Positions 8,710-17,736 are shown, counted from the stretch's first letter. The stretch is 64,000 bases of DNA from Burkholderiaceae bacterium (GCA_017856435.1 JAFMFB010000006.1:18758-82757), one strand, 5' to 3'. Program-made: numbers and translations. Notes: generated by a model not told the origin, from the sequence alone.

Positions 8710-10269
8710 CTAGGACGCCTGCCTACGCCCCTCTGCCTTGGCTTCATACATGGCGTGGTCCGCAGCATGTATCAGGCCCTGTAGCGTTTGACTGTCAGCA
8801 GGGTAGAGCGCGATGCCAACAGACCCTGCAACCGCTTGCGCGGTCATTGGATAAGGCTTGGCCAGTGCGCTGACAATGCGATCGGCGGTTTGACGGGCAT
8901 GGCTGGTATTGGTTTCGGTGAGCAAGACCAGAAATTCATCCCCACCCAATCGTGCGACCAGATCGGAGCTGCGTACCGCCCGCTCGATGCGTCTGGCTGC
9001 TTCGATCAGTACCTGATCACCCGCCGCGTGACCGTCGATGTCGTTTACCAATTTGAAGTTGTCCAGATCGATTGCCAGTACGGCCAGCTCCTGGCCGTTG
9101 CGTTGCGCCAGCGCCAAATTACGTTTGGCGTTCTCGGTGAACAACAGGCGGTTGGCCAGGCCGGTGAGGGGGTCATGCTGGGCACGAAAAGTCATTTCTT
9201 GCATAGCTGCACCAGCCTTCGCCAGGGCTGAGCCCACAGCCTCGGCCTCCTTGAACTGAATTTCAGGCAGGTAAATCCGCTCGCCGGTATGAATCGACTT
9301 GGCCGATTGGTTGATATTGCGCACGGTTGTCAGCACCCGGCCCGCCAGCTTTGCTGCCCCCAGCAGACTAAGCAGGAGGGCTGCGAGGGTGATCGCCAGA
9401 ACAAACCAGACCTGCGGCAGTAATTGGTCGCGCAGAATCGATCGATGCATGCCGATGACAACACCCCAGCGCCACTTGCCAATCTGTTTGAGGCTGGCAA
9501 ATGTGGGTATGTTTTCCTTGGTGGGTATGCGAAGGTGCGTCTCGCTTTTCTGTGGAAGCGCCTCTACCAGGGGTGGCACGGCCTTCTGGCCGACAAACCG
9601 TTGCGCATCCCGCGACCGTGCGACGATCGTGCCAGCTTGATCCAGCACGGCAATCAGCCAGCCGTTGGTTAATTTGAAATCATTGAGTTTCTGATTGAGA
9701 CGGTCGGGTGACAGGCCTATGTTCAGGCTGTATTTCACCTCGCCCTGGATTCGAACCGGCACCCCCATGGCGAGAGCTGGCTTGCCAGTGACCGGGCCGA
9801 TGAAGAAGTCGGTCAGGACTGTATTTCCAGTGGTAAAAACAGCAGCAAGTTGAGGAGGCGTGCCTGAAGTGGGAAGAGGCTTGCCGTAGGGAACCAGGGT
9901 GTTCATCACCATCCGGCCGTTGCGGTCGGTGAGGATGTAGTTGTAGACGGACCCGGCAATTAGGGCCTCTCTGGCTCTTTGATGAAACCCGGCCAAGTCC
10001 TCGCGCATCAATTCAGGGGCGGTTGCCAGCACCTTCAGGGCAGTCTCAATGCTGGCGAGTTCCTGATCAAACGCCGCCGCAACATCTCGCGCCAACCCCA
10101 TGGTCTGTTCTTCGGCGCGACTTAGTTTGAATTGGTAGTTGTCCCACAACAGCCAGGCGCTGATGGCAACCGGCGGCACGACACACAACAGCACAAGGGC
10201 AGTCAAGCTGGTTTTGAGGGAGTAGCTACGACCTCTCCAAGTGGGGCTGGATTCAAAAGGTGCCAGCAT
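8710..10269 (-). CDS. Membrane diguanylate cyclase with periplasmic Cache-like sensor
   Basis: A 519-residue protein that probably makes cyclic di-GMP in response to an extracytoplasmic ligand. Membrane segments lie at about residues 20-43 and 285-305, and the roughly 240 residues between them resemble a double-Cache sensor (ALKVLATAPEL, VYNYILTDRNGRMV). A linker of about 60 residues leads to the GGDEF domain, whose active site is canonical: GGDEF at 442-446, with HDPLTGLANR and DLDNFKLVND upstream. The inhibitory RxxD site (R433, D436) is present, so product inhibition is expected. There is no EAL domain. It stands alone on the minus strand. Confidence 0.92.
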   Translation of the reverse strand: MLAPFESSPTWRGRSYSLKTSLTALVLLCVVPPVAISAWLLWDNYQFKLSRAEEQTMGLARDVAAAFDQELASIETALKVLATAPELMREDLAGFHQRAREALIAGSVYNYILTDRNGRMVMNTLVPYGKPLPTSGTPPQLAAVFTTGNTVLTDFFIGPVTGKPALAMGVPVRIQGEVKYSLNIGLSPDRLNQKLNDFKLTNGWLIAVLDQAGTIVARSRDAQRFVGQKAVPPLVEALPQKSETHLRIPTKENIPTFASLKQIGKWRWGVVIGMHRSILRDQLLPQVWFVLAITLAALLLSLLGAAKLAGRVLTTVRNINQSAKSIHTGERIYLPEIQFKEAEAVGSALAKAGAAMQEMTFRAQHDPLTGLANRLLFTENAKRNLALAQRNGQELAVLAIDLDNFKLVNDIDGHAAGDQVLIEAARRIERAVRSSDLVARLGGDEFLVLLTETNTSHARQTADRIVSALAKPYPMTAQAVAGSVGIALYPADSQTLQGLIHAADHAMYEAKAEGRRQAS

Positions 10270-10367
10270 GACGTGAGTGGTTGGTGGGGGTCAGGAATTC
10301 TGTTTCCAAATTGAATCTTTATCGTTGTGTTGGGTCAAAGATTGAAGCTTTAAAGGGTGGCTCAGGC

Positions 10368-10373
10368 GATAAT
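10368..10373 (+). promoter_or_regulatory. Candidate -10 element of rnpB
   Basis: GATAAT ends 6 nt before the predicted 5' end of RNase P RNA (10380), the spacing expected for a transcription start. A possible -35, TTGAAG at 10342-10347, is 20 nt away, which is longer than usual. Confidence 0.5.
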
Positions 10374-10379
10374 TGGTTT

Positions 10380-10699
10380 GTGAAGCACGCCAGGCCACCG
10401 CTGGTGCAAGTCCCGAAAGGGCGCACTGGAGGAAAGTCCGGACTGCACAGAGCAGCGTAGGAGGTAACACCTCTCCGCCGTAAGGCGAGGATCAGAGCAA
10501 CAGAGACGAGCCGATTCAGTTCGGGTGAAACGGGCAATCTCTACGCGCAGCAATACCAAGTAGGCCAGCGACGATGCGGCTCGCAGAGCTGGCGGGTAGG
10601 TAGCACCGAGCCGGTGGGGTGACCCCCGGCCCAGATTGATGGTGGCCCCGGCGGAGGCAACTCCGACGACACAGAATCCGGCTTATCGGCGCGCTTCAC
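10380..10699 (+). ncRNA. rnpB: RNase P RNA (type A)
   Basis: The catalytic RNA of ribonuclease P, which removes 5' leaders from tRNA precursors. Conserved parts are visible in order: P1 5' strand GTGAAGC (10380-10386), the P4 5' region GGAGGAAAGTCCGGAC (from about 10429), the AGAGCAACAGAGAC-type block, CGGGTGAAACGGGCAATC, and the terminal ACAGAATCCGGCTTAT, with the P1 3' strand GCTTCAC at 10693-10699. The P1 strands pair perfectly and fix the approximate ends. Length of about 320 nt is slightly shorter than the E. coli RNA. No T-run terminator is seen after it; the phn operon starts about 100 nt downstream. Confidence 0.93.
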
Positions 10700-10796
10700 A
10701 CTTGTCCTTCTACACGAGGCGGGGGTTAATTGCTTCATAATCAGTGCGGTTTTGATACCTGTGTCAGAAATTACCTAGCCTAGTCAGGAGACCGTT

Positions 10797-11789
10797 ATGC
10801 TGAAGTACCTAATTTCCTTAGCCGCCCTGTTGTTCGCCTCGGTGGTCTTGGCCCAGGACAATTGCGCTCATCGGGGCGATCTGGACAAGCTGTACTGCGA
10901 TGAAAACAAGGATCTGGTGGCCGATACACCCCAAGATCCAAAGAAACTCAAAAACCCCAATACCCTGGTCTTTACCTACACCCCGGTTGAAGACCCCGCG
11001 GTTTACGAAAAGATTTTCAAGCCCTTTACTGACCATCTGGCGGCCTGCACAAAAAAACGGGTCGTCTTCTACCAGGTCCAATCCAATGCGGCTGAAATTG
11101 AAGCCATGCGCTCAGGACGCTTGCATGTCGGCGGTTTCTCTACCGGTCCCACGGCGTTTGCCGTCAATATTGCTGGCGCGATCCCATTCGCAGTCAAGGG
11201 GTATGAAAAGGAGTTCCAGGGCTATAACCTGATTGTCATCGTCAAGAAAGGGAGCAGTTTCATGACCATGACTGACCTCAAGGGCAAAAAATTTGCCCAT
11301 ACCTCGCCCTCCTCCAACTCAGGTCACATGGCGCCTATGGCACTCTTTCCCAAGCAGGGGCTGACCCCGGGCAAGGATTACAACATTCTGTTTTCCGGCA
11401 AGCACGACCAATCGGTGATGGGCGTGAATTCCGGCGACTACGACGGCGCGGCCGTGGCCTCTGATGTGTTTGAGCGGATGGTCGCCCGGGGGCAGGTCAA
11501 GGAAGAGGACTTCAGAATTCTCTACCGCAGCCCCAAGTTCCCCACCTCCTCCTTTGCCTACGCCCATGACCTTGAGCCCAAGTTTCGCGATCAGATGCTC
11601 AAGTGTTTCTACGATTATCGATTCCCTGAGGAGATGAAAAAGGCATTTGCCGGGGCCGATCGTTTTTTCCCGGTTTCCTTCGAGAAGGATTGGGCTGTGG
11701 TCAGACAGGTTTCAGAAGCGGGTGGTCAGAAGTTTGACAAAGCCGCGTACGAGCAAGAACAGGCTAAGGCTGCTGCCAAGAAGAAATAA
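10797..11789 (+). CDS. phnD: Phosphate/phosphonate-type ABC transporter substrate-binding protein
   Basis: A 330-residue periplasmic binding protein of the PhnD family. The signal peptide covers about residues 1-19, with a cleavage site at VLA-Q. Family features include VFTYTPVEDPAVYEKIFKPF, the segment MRSGRLHVGGFSTGP, and the ligand-contact region DLKGKKFAHTSPSSNSGH. The C-terminus is a short Lys/Ala-rich tail (EQAKAAAKKK), which is unusual for an exported binding protein. It heads a five-gene operon (phnD, phnC, two phnE, HAD phosphatase) and has a good ribosome binding site AGGAGA. PhnD relatives bind phosphonates, phosphite, phosphate or phosphorylated organics, so the ligand is not determined. 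Confidence 0.88.
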   Translation: MLKYLISLAALLFASVVLAQDNCAHRGDLDKLYCDENKDLVADTPQDPKKLKNPNTLVFTYTPVEDPAVYEKIFKPFTDHLAACTKKRVVFYQVQSNAAEIEAMRSGRLHVGGFSTGPTAFAVNIAGAIPFAVKGYEKEFQGYNLIVIVKKGSSFMTMTDLKGKKFAHTSPSSNSGHMAPMALFPKQGLTPGKDYNILFSGKHDQSVMGVNSGDYDGAAVASDVFERMVARGQVKEEDFRILYRSPKFPTSSFAYAHDLEPKFRDQMLKCFYDYRFPEEMKKAFAGADRFFPVSFEKDWAVVRQVSEAGGQKFDKAAYEQEQAKAAAKKK

Positions 11790-11804
11790 TCCGGGCGGCT
11801 TTGC

Positions 11805-12563
11805 ATGCACTTGGGACTTTCAATCAGGAACCTGCAGAAGTCGTACGCAGTTGGTAAACCGGTGCTCAGGGGAATTTCCCTCGAATTGGGCGCTCACGAG
11901 GTGGTCGCCATCATCGGCCCCTCTGGTACCGGCAAGTCCACACTCATTCGTTGCATCAATCGACTGGTGCAACCCAGCTCTGGCGAAATCTGGTTTCAGG
12001 GACAGGAACTGGTGGGGCTTGGGCGCAAGCCCTTGCGTGAGATGCGCCGACAGATTGGCATGGTCTTTCAGGAGTACAACCTGGTCGAACGCCTGACGGT
12101 CATGGAAAACGTGCTGAGCGGAAGACTTGGCTATATGTCAGCCTGGAGTGCCTGGCTCAGGCGCTATCGGCAGGAGGATATCGATCTGGCTTTCACTCTG
12201 CTGGACCAGGTGGGCCTCACAGGCTTTGAGCATCAGCGCGCTGACAGTCTCTCGGGGGGGCAGCGCCAGCGGGTGGGTATTGCGCGCGCTGTCATGCAGC
12301 ACCCCAAGTTATTGCTGGCGGACGAGCCCACGTCTTCCCTGGATCCCAAGACCTCGGTCGAGGTGATGCAGATCCTGGTGGACATGGGAAAGCGTCTTCA
12401 AATTCCCATCGTGATCAACATGCACGATGTTGTCCTGGCGCAAAGGTTTGCGTCGCGCATCATCGGAATGTCTGAGGGCGTGGTGGTTTATGACGGGGCG
12501 CCTTCCGGTCTGACGCAGCAGATTCTGCAGTCCATTTACGGCGGGGAGGAATGGCTCCACTAG
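11805..12563 (+). CDS. phnC: Phosphonate-type ABC transporter ATP-binding protein
   Basis: A 252-residue ATPase of the PhnC family that powers the importer. Walker A is [10 protein letters not shown], the Q-loop [15 protein letters not shown], the signature [14 protein letters not shown], Walker [13 protein letters not shown], and the H-loop histidine is in VINMHDV. The Q-loop wording with EYNLV is characteristic of PhnC. It starts 15 nt after phnD and overlaps the next gene by 13 nt, so the operon is tightly coupled. Confidence 0.92.
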   Translation: MHLGLSIRNLQKSYAVGKPVLRGISLELGAHEVVAIIGPSGTGKSTLIRCINRLVQPSSGEIWFQGQELVGLGRKPLREMRRQIGMVFQEYNLVERLTVMENVLSGRLGYMSAWSAWLRRYRQEDIDLAFTLLDQVGLTGFEHQRADSLSGGQRQRVGIARAVMQHPKLLLADEPTSSLDPKTSVEVMQILVDMGKRLQIPIVINMHDVVLAQRFASRIIGMSEGVVVYDGAPSGLTQQILQSIYGGEEWLH

Positions 12564-13345
12564 CCTTCGAGAGAAAACCACTGGTGTGGTTGGGCTGGGC
12601 CATCGGCCTGGCCTACCTTCTCTTTGCGGCGGCGCAACTCGATATCACCTGGGCTCGTTTCATTCTCGGCCTGGACAACGGTGCCAAATTCCTTGGCCGA
12701 ATGTTCCCGCCAGCCATCCTTCAGCCTGATTCCATGGCACGAGGGCTGCTGGAAAGCCTGGAGATTTCGATCCTGGCCTCATTTCTGGGCGTTGTCCTTG
12801 CCCTGCCGATTGGTATTTTTGGCGCACGAAACCTGATGCCGTCCTGGGTGACGTTGCCGATCAGAGGGCTGGTGGCAGTGTGTCGATCGTTTCATCCGGT
12901 CATTGTGGCGATCATCTTTGTCAAAGCTGTAGGCTTTGGAGCCATGGCCGGCATTCTCACCCTGACGGTGGCCTCGATTGGCTTCATCGGCAAGCTTTTC
13001 ACCGAGGCTATCGAGGAAATTTCTCCCAAGCAGGTTGAAGCGGTTCGAGCCACTGGCGCGCCATTTGTCAGCTTGCTGACCTACGGTGTATTTCCCCAGG
13101 TGATGTCGCGGTTTGTGGGATTTGCCAGCTATCAGGTTGACTCCAATCTGCGCAACTCGACCATGGTGGGCATTGTGGGCGCTGGAGGTATAGGAGGAAC
13201 CCTGTTCTCCGCTTTTCAGCGCTATGACTACGACTTCGTTTGTGCCATCGTTCTTGCGATTGTGGCGATGATCATGGTCGGCGAAACAGGAGCGCGCTGG
13301 GTGCGAAAGATTCTAGGCGTAGACGCCAGGGGCAGCGATGACTGA
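12551..13345 (+). CDS. phnE: Phosphonate-type ABC transporter permease (first PhnE)
   Basis: A 264-residue inner-membrane permease with about six hydrophobic segments. The ABC-ATPase docking (EAA) loop is visible as [20 protein letters not shown], and the conserved [13 protein letters not shown] follows it. The ATG lies inside the 3' end of phnC, preceded by GGGGAGGA, a strong ribosome binding site within phnC. It overlaps the second permease gene by 8 nt. The two permeases likely form a heterodimer. Confidence 0.9.
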   Translation: MAPLAFERKPLVWLGWAIGLAYLLFAAAQLDITWARFILGLDNGAKFLGRMFPPAILQPDSMARGLLESLEISILASFLGVVLALPIGIFGARNLMPSWVTLPIRGLVAVCRSFHPVIVAIIFVKAVGFGAMAGILTLTVASIGFIGKLFTEAIEEISPKQVEAVRATGAPFVSLLTYGVFPQVMSRFVGFASYQVDSNLRNSTMVGIVGAGGIGGTLFSAFQRYDYDFVCAIVLAIVAMIMVGETGARWVRKILGVDARGSDD

Positions 13346-14171
13346 ACCGGCAACCTTAAGCACCGAGCCGGGTGGCTTGCCTGCATCCAGGCCATGGACG
13401 CGCTTTACCCCTATAGAGCGGGCTGGTCGTTGGCTTTTGCTGGTGATTCTGGTGGCGGCTGTAGTCCTGTCGATCCGTCATGTCGAGGTGATCCCGGAAT
13501 TTCTGTGGGATGCGCCAGCCCAGATGCAGGACCTGCTCACCCGGATGTGGCCAATCGACTGGGCCTTTTACCTGGATGGCGTCCATCAGCCCCTGCTTGA
13601 GACGATGCATATTGCGTCCTTGGGCACCGCCATGTCCATATTGTTGGCAGTTCCGCTTGGCATCCTGTCGGCCGGCAACATTGTTCGCTCCAAGCCTCTG
13701 AATCTGGTGGCGCGCCTGCTGCTGGTGGCCTCTCGCTCGGTCAATTCCCTGATCTGGGCGCTGCTTTTTGTCGGTGTTTTTGGCCCGGGCGCGCTGGCCG
13801 GAACGGTGGCGATCGCCTTCAGGTCGATCGGTTTCGTTGGAAAACTCATCGGTGAGGCGCTGGAAGAATGCGATACAAAACCCGTGGAAGCCCTGCAGGC
13901 GACGGGCGCAAGTCCGATGACCGTTTTGCTCAAAGCTTACTGGCCACAACTGTCCCCCACCTTCTGGTCGGTGGCACTGTTTCGCTGGGATATCAATGTG
14001 CGGGAGTCTGCAGTTCTCGGCCTGGTCGGTGCCGGGGGCATTGGTATGGCGCTTGACAGCACCATGAACCTGTTTCAGTGGGACCGGGTTTCGCTGATAC
14101 TGGCATCGATCTTCCTGATTGTGTTGCTGGCTGAGGTCCTTGTCACCGCGGTCAGAAAACGAATCATCTGA
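13338..14171 (+). CDS. phnE: Phosphonate-type ABC transporter permease (second PhnE)
   Basis: A 277-residue permease homologous to the preceding one, with the EAA loop EALQATGASPMTVLLKAYWP and the conserved GLVGAGGIGMALD. An N-terminal cytoplasmic stretch of about 30 residues precedes the first membrane segment. A hydrophilic external region (residues about 55-85) sits between the first two membrane segments. Paired phnE genes are usual in many phn-type importers. It is followed 11 nt later by a HAD phosphatase gene. Confidence 0.9.
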   Translation: MTEPATLSTEPGGLPASRPWTRFTPIERAGRWLLLVILVAAVVLSIRHVEVIPEFLWDAPAQMQDLLTRMWPIDWAFYLDGVHQPLLETMHIASLGTAMSILLAVPLGILSAGNIVRSKPLNLVARLLLVASRSVNSLIWALLFVGVFGPGALAGTVAIAFRSIGFVGKLIGEALEECDTKPVEALQATGASPMTVLLKAYWPQLSPTFWSVALFRWDINVRESAVLGLVGAGGIGMALDSTMNLFQWDRVSLILASIFLIVLLAEVLVTAVRKRII

Positions 14172-14182
14172 GACCGCCTTCA

Positions 14183-14989
14183 ATGCGTCCACTTGATGAG
14201 TTGAAACCAGACCGAACCATCGAGGTTCTGTTTTTCGATATCGATGACACCTTCACCCATCATGGCCACTTACGATCGGAAGCCCTGGCTGCGCTCGAGC
14301 GCTGGCGCGCGCTGGGGCGTCAGGCAGTGGCGGTCACTGGGCGTCCTGCGGGGTGGTGTGATCACTTTGCCCGCATGTGGCCGATCGATGCAGTGATCGG
14401 GGAGAACGGCGCCTTCTGGTTTGCTTACGCACCTGTAACGAACACTCTGCAACGCAACTATCTGGCGTACCCTGAACCGGGCGAAGCGCTGCAAGTCCAA
14501 ATCAACCATGTCAAGGAGCAGGTTCTGGCCCGACACCCGACAGCCGCCTTGGCCAGTGATCAGGCTTATCGACTTTATGACCTGGCCATTGATTTTGCGG
14601 AGGATGTTCGGCCGGCTTTGTCGCTTCTGGAGGCCGAGGCTATCGCCCAAACCATGCGCTCTCTGGGCATGACGGCCAAAGTAAGTTCCATTCATGTCAA
14701 TGGCTGGTTTGGCACCCATAACAAGCAACAGGCTTGCCTGCGCTGGCTTGAGCAAACACTTGGCTGGGATGAGCGAACCGCCCAGCCTCGTTGCGTTTAT
14801 GTCGGTGACTCTCTGAACGATGAGCCGATGTTTGCCAAATTCCAACTCTCGGTGGGTGTGGCCAACATCGCACCATTCCTGGGCTTGATGAAAAGCCCAC
14901 CGGCCTTTATTACCCGCGCCGAAGCGAGTGACGGTTTTTGTGAGTTGGTGACACACCTGCTGGGTGAACAGGCCGCAATCGAACCATAA
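14183..14989 (+). CDS. HAD-superfamily phosphatase (HAD-IIB-like)
   Basis: A 268-residue phosphatase with the four HAD motifs: motif I FFDIDDTFT with nucleophile D19 and acid/base D21, motif II AVTGRP, a motif III lysine probably in THNKQQACLRWL, and motif IV YVGDSLNDEPMF. The cap after motif II suggests the Cof/sugar-phosphatase type (IIB), not the phosphonatase (PhnX) type. As the last gene of the phnDCEE operon, it may dephosphorylate the imported compound or a product of it. This is inference from position. There is no C-P lyase, phnX or phnW in the window. Confidence 0.85.
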   Translation: MRPLDELKPDRTIEVLFFDIDDTFTHHGHLRSEALAALERWRALGRQAVAVTGRPAGWCDHFARMWPIDAVIGENGAFWFAYAPVTNTLQRNYLAYPEPGEALQVQINHVKEQVLARHPTAALASDQAYRLYDLAIDFAEDVRPALSLLEAEAIAQTMRSLGMTAKVSSIHVNGWFGTHNKQQACLRWLEQTLGWDERTAQPRCVYVGDSLNDEPMFAKFQLSVGVANIAPFLGLMKSPPAFITRAEASDGFCELVTHLLGEQAAIEP

Positions 14990-15085
14990 GCCTTGGAGTC
15001 AGGCGGATTGTCCGCGCGCAATAGCTTTCAGGCCAGGCTAAGAAAGAAGAAATCAGCTTGCCGATGTGCAAGCCAGGGCCGTAGC

Positions 15086-15607
15086 TCAGCCTTGTGCGAG
15101 CAGGCTTTTACCCCAAGTGAATACCGAATTGGGTGCGCTGGGTTTGACCAAGGTGTCCTTGGGTTTGGCAAAGACGCCGCGCTTGCCGGGACGAGATTCA
15201 ACCTTGACGCCGGTGGCCAATTGCTCGGTAACCAGCTCAGACAGTCGAACTGAGTGCATGTAGTCGGCCATCTTGGCGTCCAGCCGGTTCCACAGGTCGC
15301 GGGTCAGGTTTTCGCTATCCCGGTTGTCGGGTTGGGCGGATGACCTGACGGGGCCCGTAATTGCGCTCACAATGTCGACCACCGAAATTTCCTGTGGCTT
15401 GCGGCCCAGGGCGTAACCGCCACCCGGGCCCCGGGTGCTACGGACCAGGCCATGCTGGCGCAGTCGGCTGAACATCTGCTCCAGATAAGAAACTGAAATC
15501 TGATGTCGCTTGCTGATGTCCTTCAGTGACACGGGTCCGTTATGCTCGCGCAGGGCAATATCGACCATGGCGGCGACGGCAAATCGGCTCTTGGTGGTGA
15601 TACGCAT
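15086..15607 (-). CDS. Rrf2-family regulator, IscR-like but without cluster cysteines
   Basis: A 173-residue DNA-binding protein with the Rrf2 winged helix-turn-helix (MRITTKSRFAVAAMVDIAL, ISVSYLEQMFSRLRQHGLV, RGPGGGYALGR). It aligns with IscR through the dimer helix (LWNRLDAKMADYMHSVRLSEL). In IscR three cysteines and a histidine bind a [2Fe-2S] cluster; the equivalent stretch here is VRSSAQPDNRDSENLTRDLW, with no cysteine and no histidine. The protein has no cysteine anywhere. It therefore cannot sense Fe-S status the way IscR does. The C-terminal 35 residues are basic and unlike IscR. No isc genes are nearby. A ribosome binding site AGGAAG precedes the ATG. Confidence 0.85.
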   Translation of the reverse strand: MRITTKSRFAVAAMVDIALREHNGPVSLKDISKRHQISVSYLEQMFSRLRQHGLVRSTRGPGGGYALGRKPQEISVVDIVSAITGPVRSSAQPDNRDSENLTRDLWNRLDAKMADYMHSVRLSELVTEQLATGVKVESRPGKRGVFAKPKDTLVKPSAPNSVFTWGKSLLAQG

Positions 15608-15687
15608 GATGGGGTCTTCCTGTAAAACAACAATCCAAGGGATCGGTTACTAATGTAAGCGATTCATAAAGCACTCGCAGATTAGGG

Positions 15688-16695
15688 TTAAATTTCCCCA
15701 GAAAGTTCCTTCAGGCGCCGAAGATGGGCCAGCAAGGAGCGGCGGGCAACTGGCCAAAGGGCCGATGGCACATCGTCATACGCCGCGGCCAGCCAGTCAT
15801 CTTCCGAGGCGTCTGGCCGTGCTTGCATCACCTTGAGTATTTTGGCCTCCCGCTGAAGTCGGTGCGCTTTGAGCCTTGCAATGGCAGCCCGCGCACCGCC
15901 GAGCACATGGCCGTGTGCTGGAAGGATAAATTCAGCGCCCCAATCCTTGCACGCGCCATCAAGCTTGTCCAGGGAGTCTAGGTAAGCGCTCATGTCGCCA
16001 TCAGGCGGATCGATCACCGTGGTGCTGCCGTTGAGAATGTGGTCACCGGAAAACAGCAGCCCGTCCTCCTCCAGAACCAGGCAGACATGATTCGCTGCAT
16101 GGCCAGGCGTAAATATTGCACGCAAAGTATGTGCTTGCTCACTTTTGTCAGAGAGTTGGAGTTGCTCACCCTCAATCAGGGCTCGATCGGGTCGAAAGTG
16201 GCTGTTGGGCCTGGCGGTATCGGCTGAAGGCAGGCCCAAAATGGGCGGCCGGTTGGCGCACAAAGTTTGCAGCGGCCGGGCGCCGGGTGAGTGGTCGGCA
16301 TGAGAATGGGTGCAGACAATCATCCGAATATCACCGCCAGTGGCCTGCCAAAGGCGTTGCTGGTGGGTCGGCAGGTCAGGGCCAGGATCGATCACGATAT
16401 AGCCGGTAGCCATGTCTCCAACCAAGTAGCTGTTGGTACCCGGCCCGGTCATGGTGCCCGGATTGGGTGCTGTCAGGCGCTGAACATTGTGCAGCAGGGC
16501 AACCGGGCGCTCACTCTGCCAGTCCAGGCCGTGCTCAGACTGGCCGTCCGGGCTCACCAGCGCCAGTTCGCCAAAAGCTGGCTCATGGGCATGGACCTCA
16601 ACCAGTTGGCCTTGCCGACGTCCCAGTCGAATCGGCAATGATGTGTTTGGCGTTTGGGCGCCGGGAGGTGTTATGCGTTGATTTGGCCTTACCAT
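15688..16695 (-). CDS. MBL-fold metallohydrolase (LACTB2-like)
   Basis: A 335-residue cytoplasmic hydrolase with a metallo-beta-lactamase fold. The metal motif THSHADH is intact, with further ligands in TPGHAANH and SGDHILNGS and a final histidine in LPAHGHVLGG. The C-terminal helical region (REAKILKVMQARPDA) is typical of LACTB2-like enzymes, some of which are ribonucleases. The start at 16695 is preferred to an in-frame codon at 16713 because CACAAT lies 6 nt before it, the leaderless arrangement seen at other genes in this window. The gene is divergent from the Bug receptor gene. Substrate unknown. Confidence 0.85.
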   Translation of the reverse strand: MVRPNQRITPPGAQTPNTSLPIRLGRRQGQLVEVHAHEPAFGELALVSPDGQSEHGLDWQSERPVALLHNVQRLTAPNPGTMTGPGTNSYLVGDMATGYIVIDPGPDLPTHQQRLWQATGGDIRMIVCTHSHADHSPGARPLQTLCANRPPILGLPSADTARPNSHFRPDRALIEGEQLQLSDKSEQAHTLRAIFTPGHAANHVCLVLEEDGLLFSGDHILNGSTTVIDPPDGDMSAYLDSLDKLDGACKDWGAEFILPAHGHVLGGARAAIARLKAHRLQREAKILKVMQARPDASEDDWLAAAYDDVPSALWPVARRSLLAHLRRLKELSGEI

Positions 16696-16701
16696 GCTGT
16701 G

Positions 16702-16707
16702 ATTGTG
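16702..16707 (-). promoter_or_regulatory. Candidate -10 hexamer (CACAAT) of the MBL hydrolase gene
   Basis: On the minus strand CACAAT is followed by six bases (CACAGC) and the ATG at 16695, with no Shine-Dalgarno sequence. The match to a -10 consensus is weaker than at the other sites. Confidence 0.35.
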
Positions 16708-16746
16708 AACCATTGGCGCAAAGCCAACGACTTAAGGAGACTTGGT

Positions 16747-17736
16747 GTGAATAAACGATTGACGAAAAAACGAATTACTTTAGGCGCCAGCCTGCTGGCG
16801 GCAGCTTTGCTGGCGATGCCCTTGCCTGCGCTGGCGCAAGCCTGGCCCAACAAGCAAGCGATCAAGCTGGTGGCGGTTTTTCCGCCTGGCGGCTCGGTTG
16901 ACCAGTTGTCGCGTATTTTTGCGCCACACTTGCAAAAGGAACTGGGTCAGAGCGTGATTGTTGAAAACAAGGGTGGGGCATCCGGATCAATTGGTGCGGC
17001 TGCAGTTGCGGCATCGCCCGCCGATGGGTACACCTTTGCGGTAGTCTTTGACACCCATGGCGTCAACCCGGCCCTGATGCCAAACCTGCCATTTGATTCG
17101 CGCAAAGACCTCACGACTGTTATCGTGGTGGGGACTTCGCCCATGGTTTTGGCCGCGCCCGCAGCGTCTGAGTTGAAGAGTTTTGCCGATGTGGTTGCCC
17201 AGGCCAAAAATGCCAAGGGGGTCAGCTACGGCTCGATTGGCTCGGGTAGTTTGGGCCATCTGGCCATGGCGCTTCTAGGCAAGAACGGTGGTATGAACTT
17301 CAACCATGTTCCGTACAAGGGAGGCGGCCCACTGATGAACGATGCGGTTGCCGGTCATGTGCCTCTTTCAATCGGTTCAATTTTCGTGACCAAGCCGCAT
17401 ATCGACAGCAAACGTCTGAGACCCTTGGCGGTCACTACGTCCAAGCGCAGTGCCAAGTTGCCAGAGGTGCCAACCATTGCTGAAAGTGGCTTTGCCGGCT
17501 TTGACGCGCCGGCCTGGTGGGCAGTATTGGCGCCAGCCAAAACCCCGGCAGACATTGTGCAGCGGATGAATTCGGCCATCAGCAAGGCTATGGCTCAGCC
17601 GGATGTGGCCCAGCGCCTGGAAGCCCAGGGAATTGATGTATTGGGCGGCACACCACAGGCGGGGCAGGCATTTGTTGAGCGTCAGATGGATACCTGGGGC
17701 AAGGTGGTGCGCGATAACAATATCAAGCCTGACTGA
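16747..17736 (+). CDS. Bug-family (tripartite tricarboxylate transporter-type) solute-binding protein
   Basis: A 329-residue periplasmic receptor of the large Bug family common in Comamonadaceae and Alcaligenaceae. A basic N-terminus (NKRLTKKR) and signal peptide end at ALA-Q around residue 32. The diagnostic blocks are KLVAVFPPGGSVDQLSR, VENKGGASGSIGA, HVPYKGGGPLMNDAVAGHV and PEVPTIAESGFAGFDAPAWW. The GTG at 16747 is chosen because TAAGGAGA ends just 6 nt upstream, though the frame stays open further. No TctA/TctB membrane partners are nearby, as is usual for orphan Bug proteins, so the ligand cannot be named. Confidence 0.92.
   Translation: MNKRLTKKRITLGASLLAAALLAMPLPALAQAWPNKQAIKLVAVFPPGGSVDQLSRIFAPHLQKELGQSVIVENKGGASGSIGAAAVAASPADGYTFAVVFDTHGVNPALMPNLPFDSRKDLTTVIVVGTSPMVLAAPAASELKSFADVVAQAKNAKGVSYGSIGSGSLGHLAMALLGKNGGMNFNHVPYKGGGPLMNDAVAGHVPLSIGSIFVTKPHIDSKRLRPLAVTTSKRSAKLPEVPTIAESGFAGFDAPAWWAVLAPAKTPADIVQRMNSAISKAMAQPDVAQRLEAQGIDVLGGTPQAGQAFVERQMDTWGKVVRDNNIKPD

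Noticed and set aside
8571..8873. Plus-strand 100-codon frame between the AEC and diguanylate cyclase genes
   Set aside because: It runs antisense to the diguanylate cyclase 3' end and to the FAD-dehydrogenase remnant and has no ribosome binding site.
13356..14192. 278-codon minus-strand frame opposite the second phnE
   Set aside because: Gln/His/Arg-rich shadow of a well supported permease gene.
10797..14989. phn operon as a phosphonate degradation pathway
   Set aside because: Only transport genes and one phosphatase are present; no C-P lyase, phnX or phnW.
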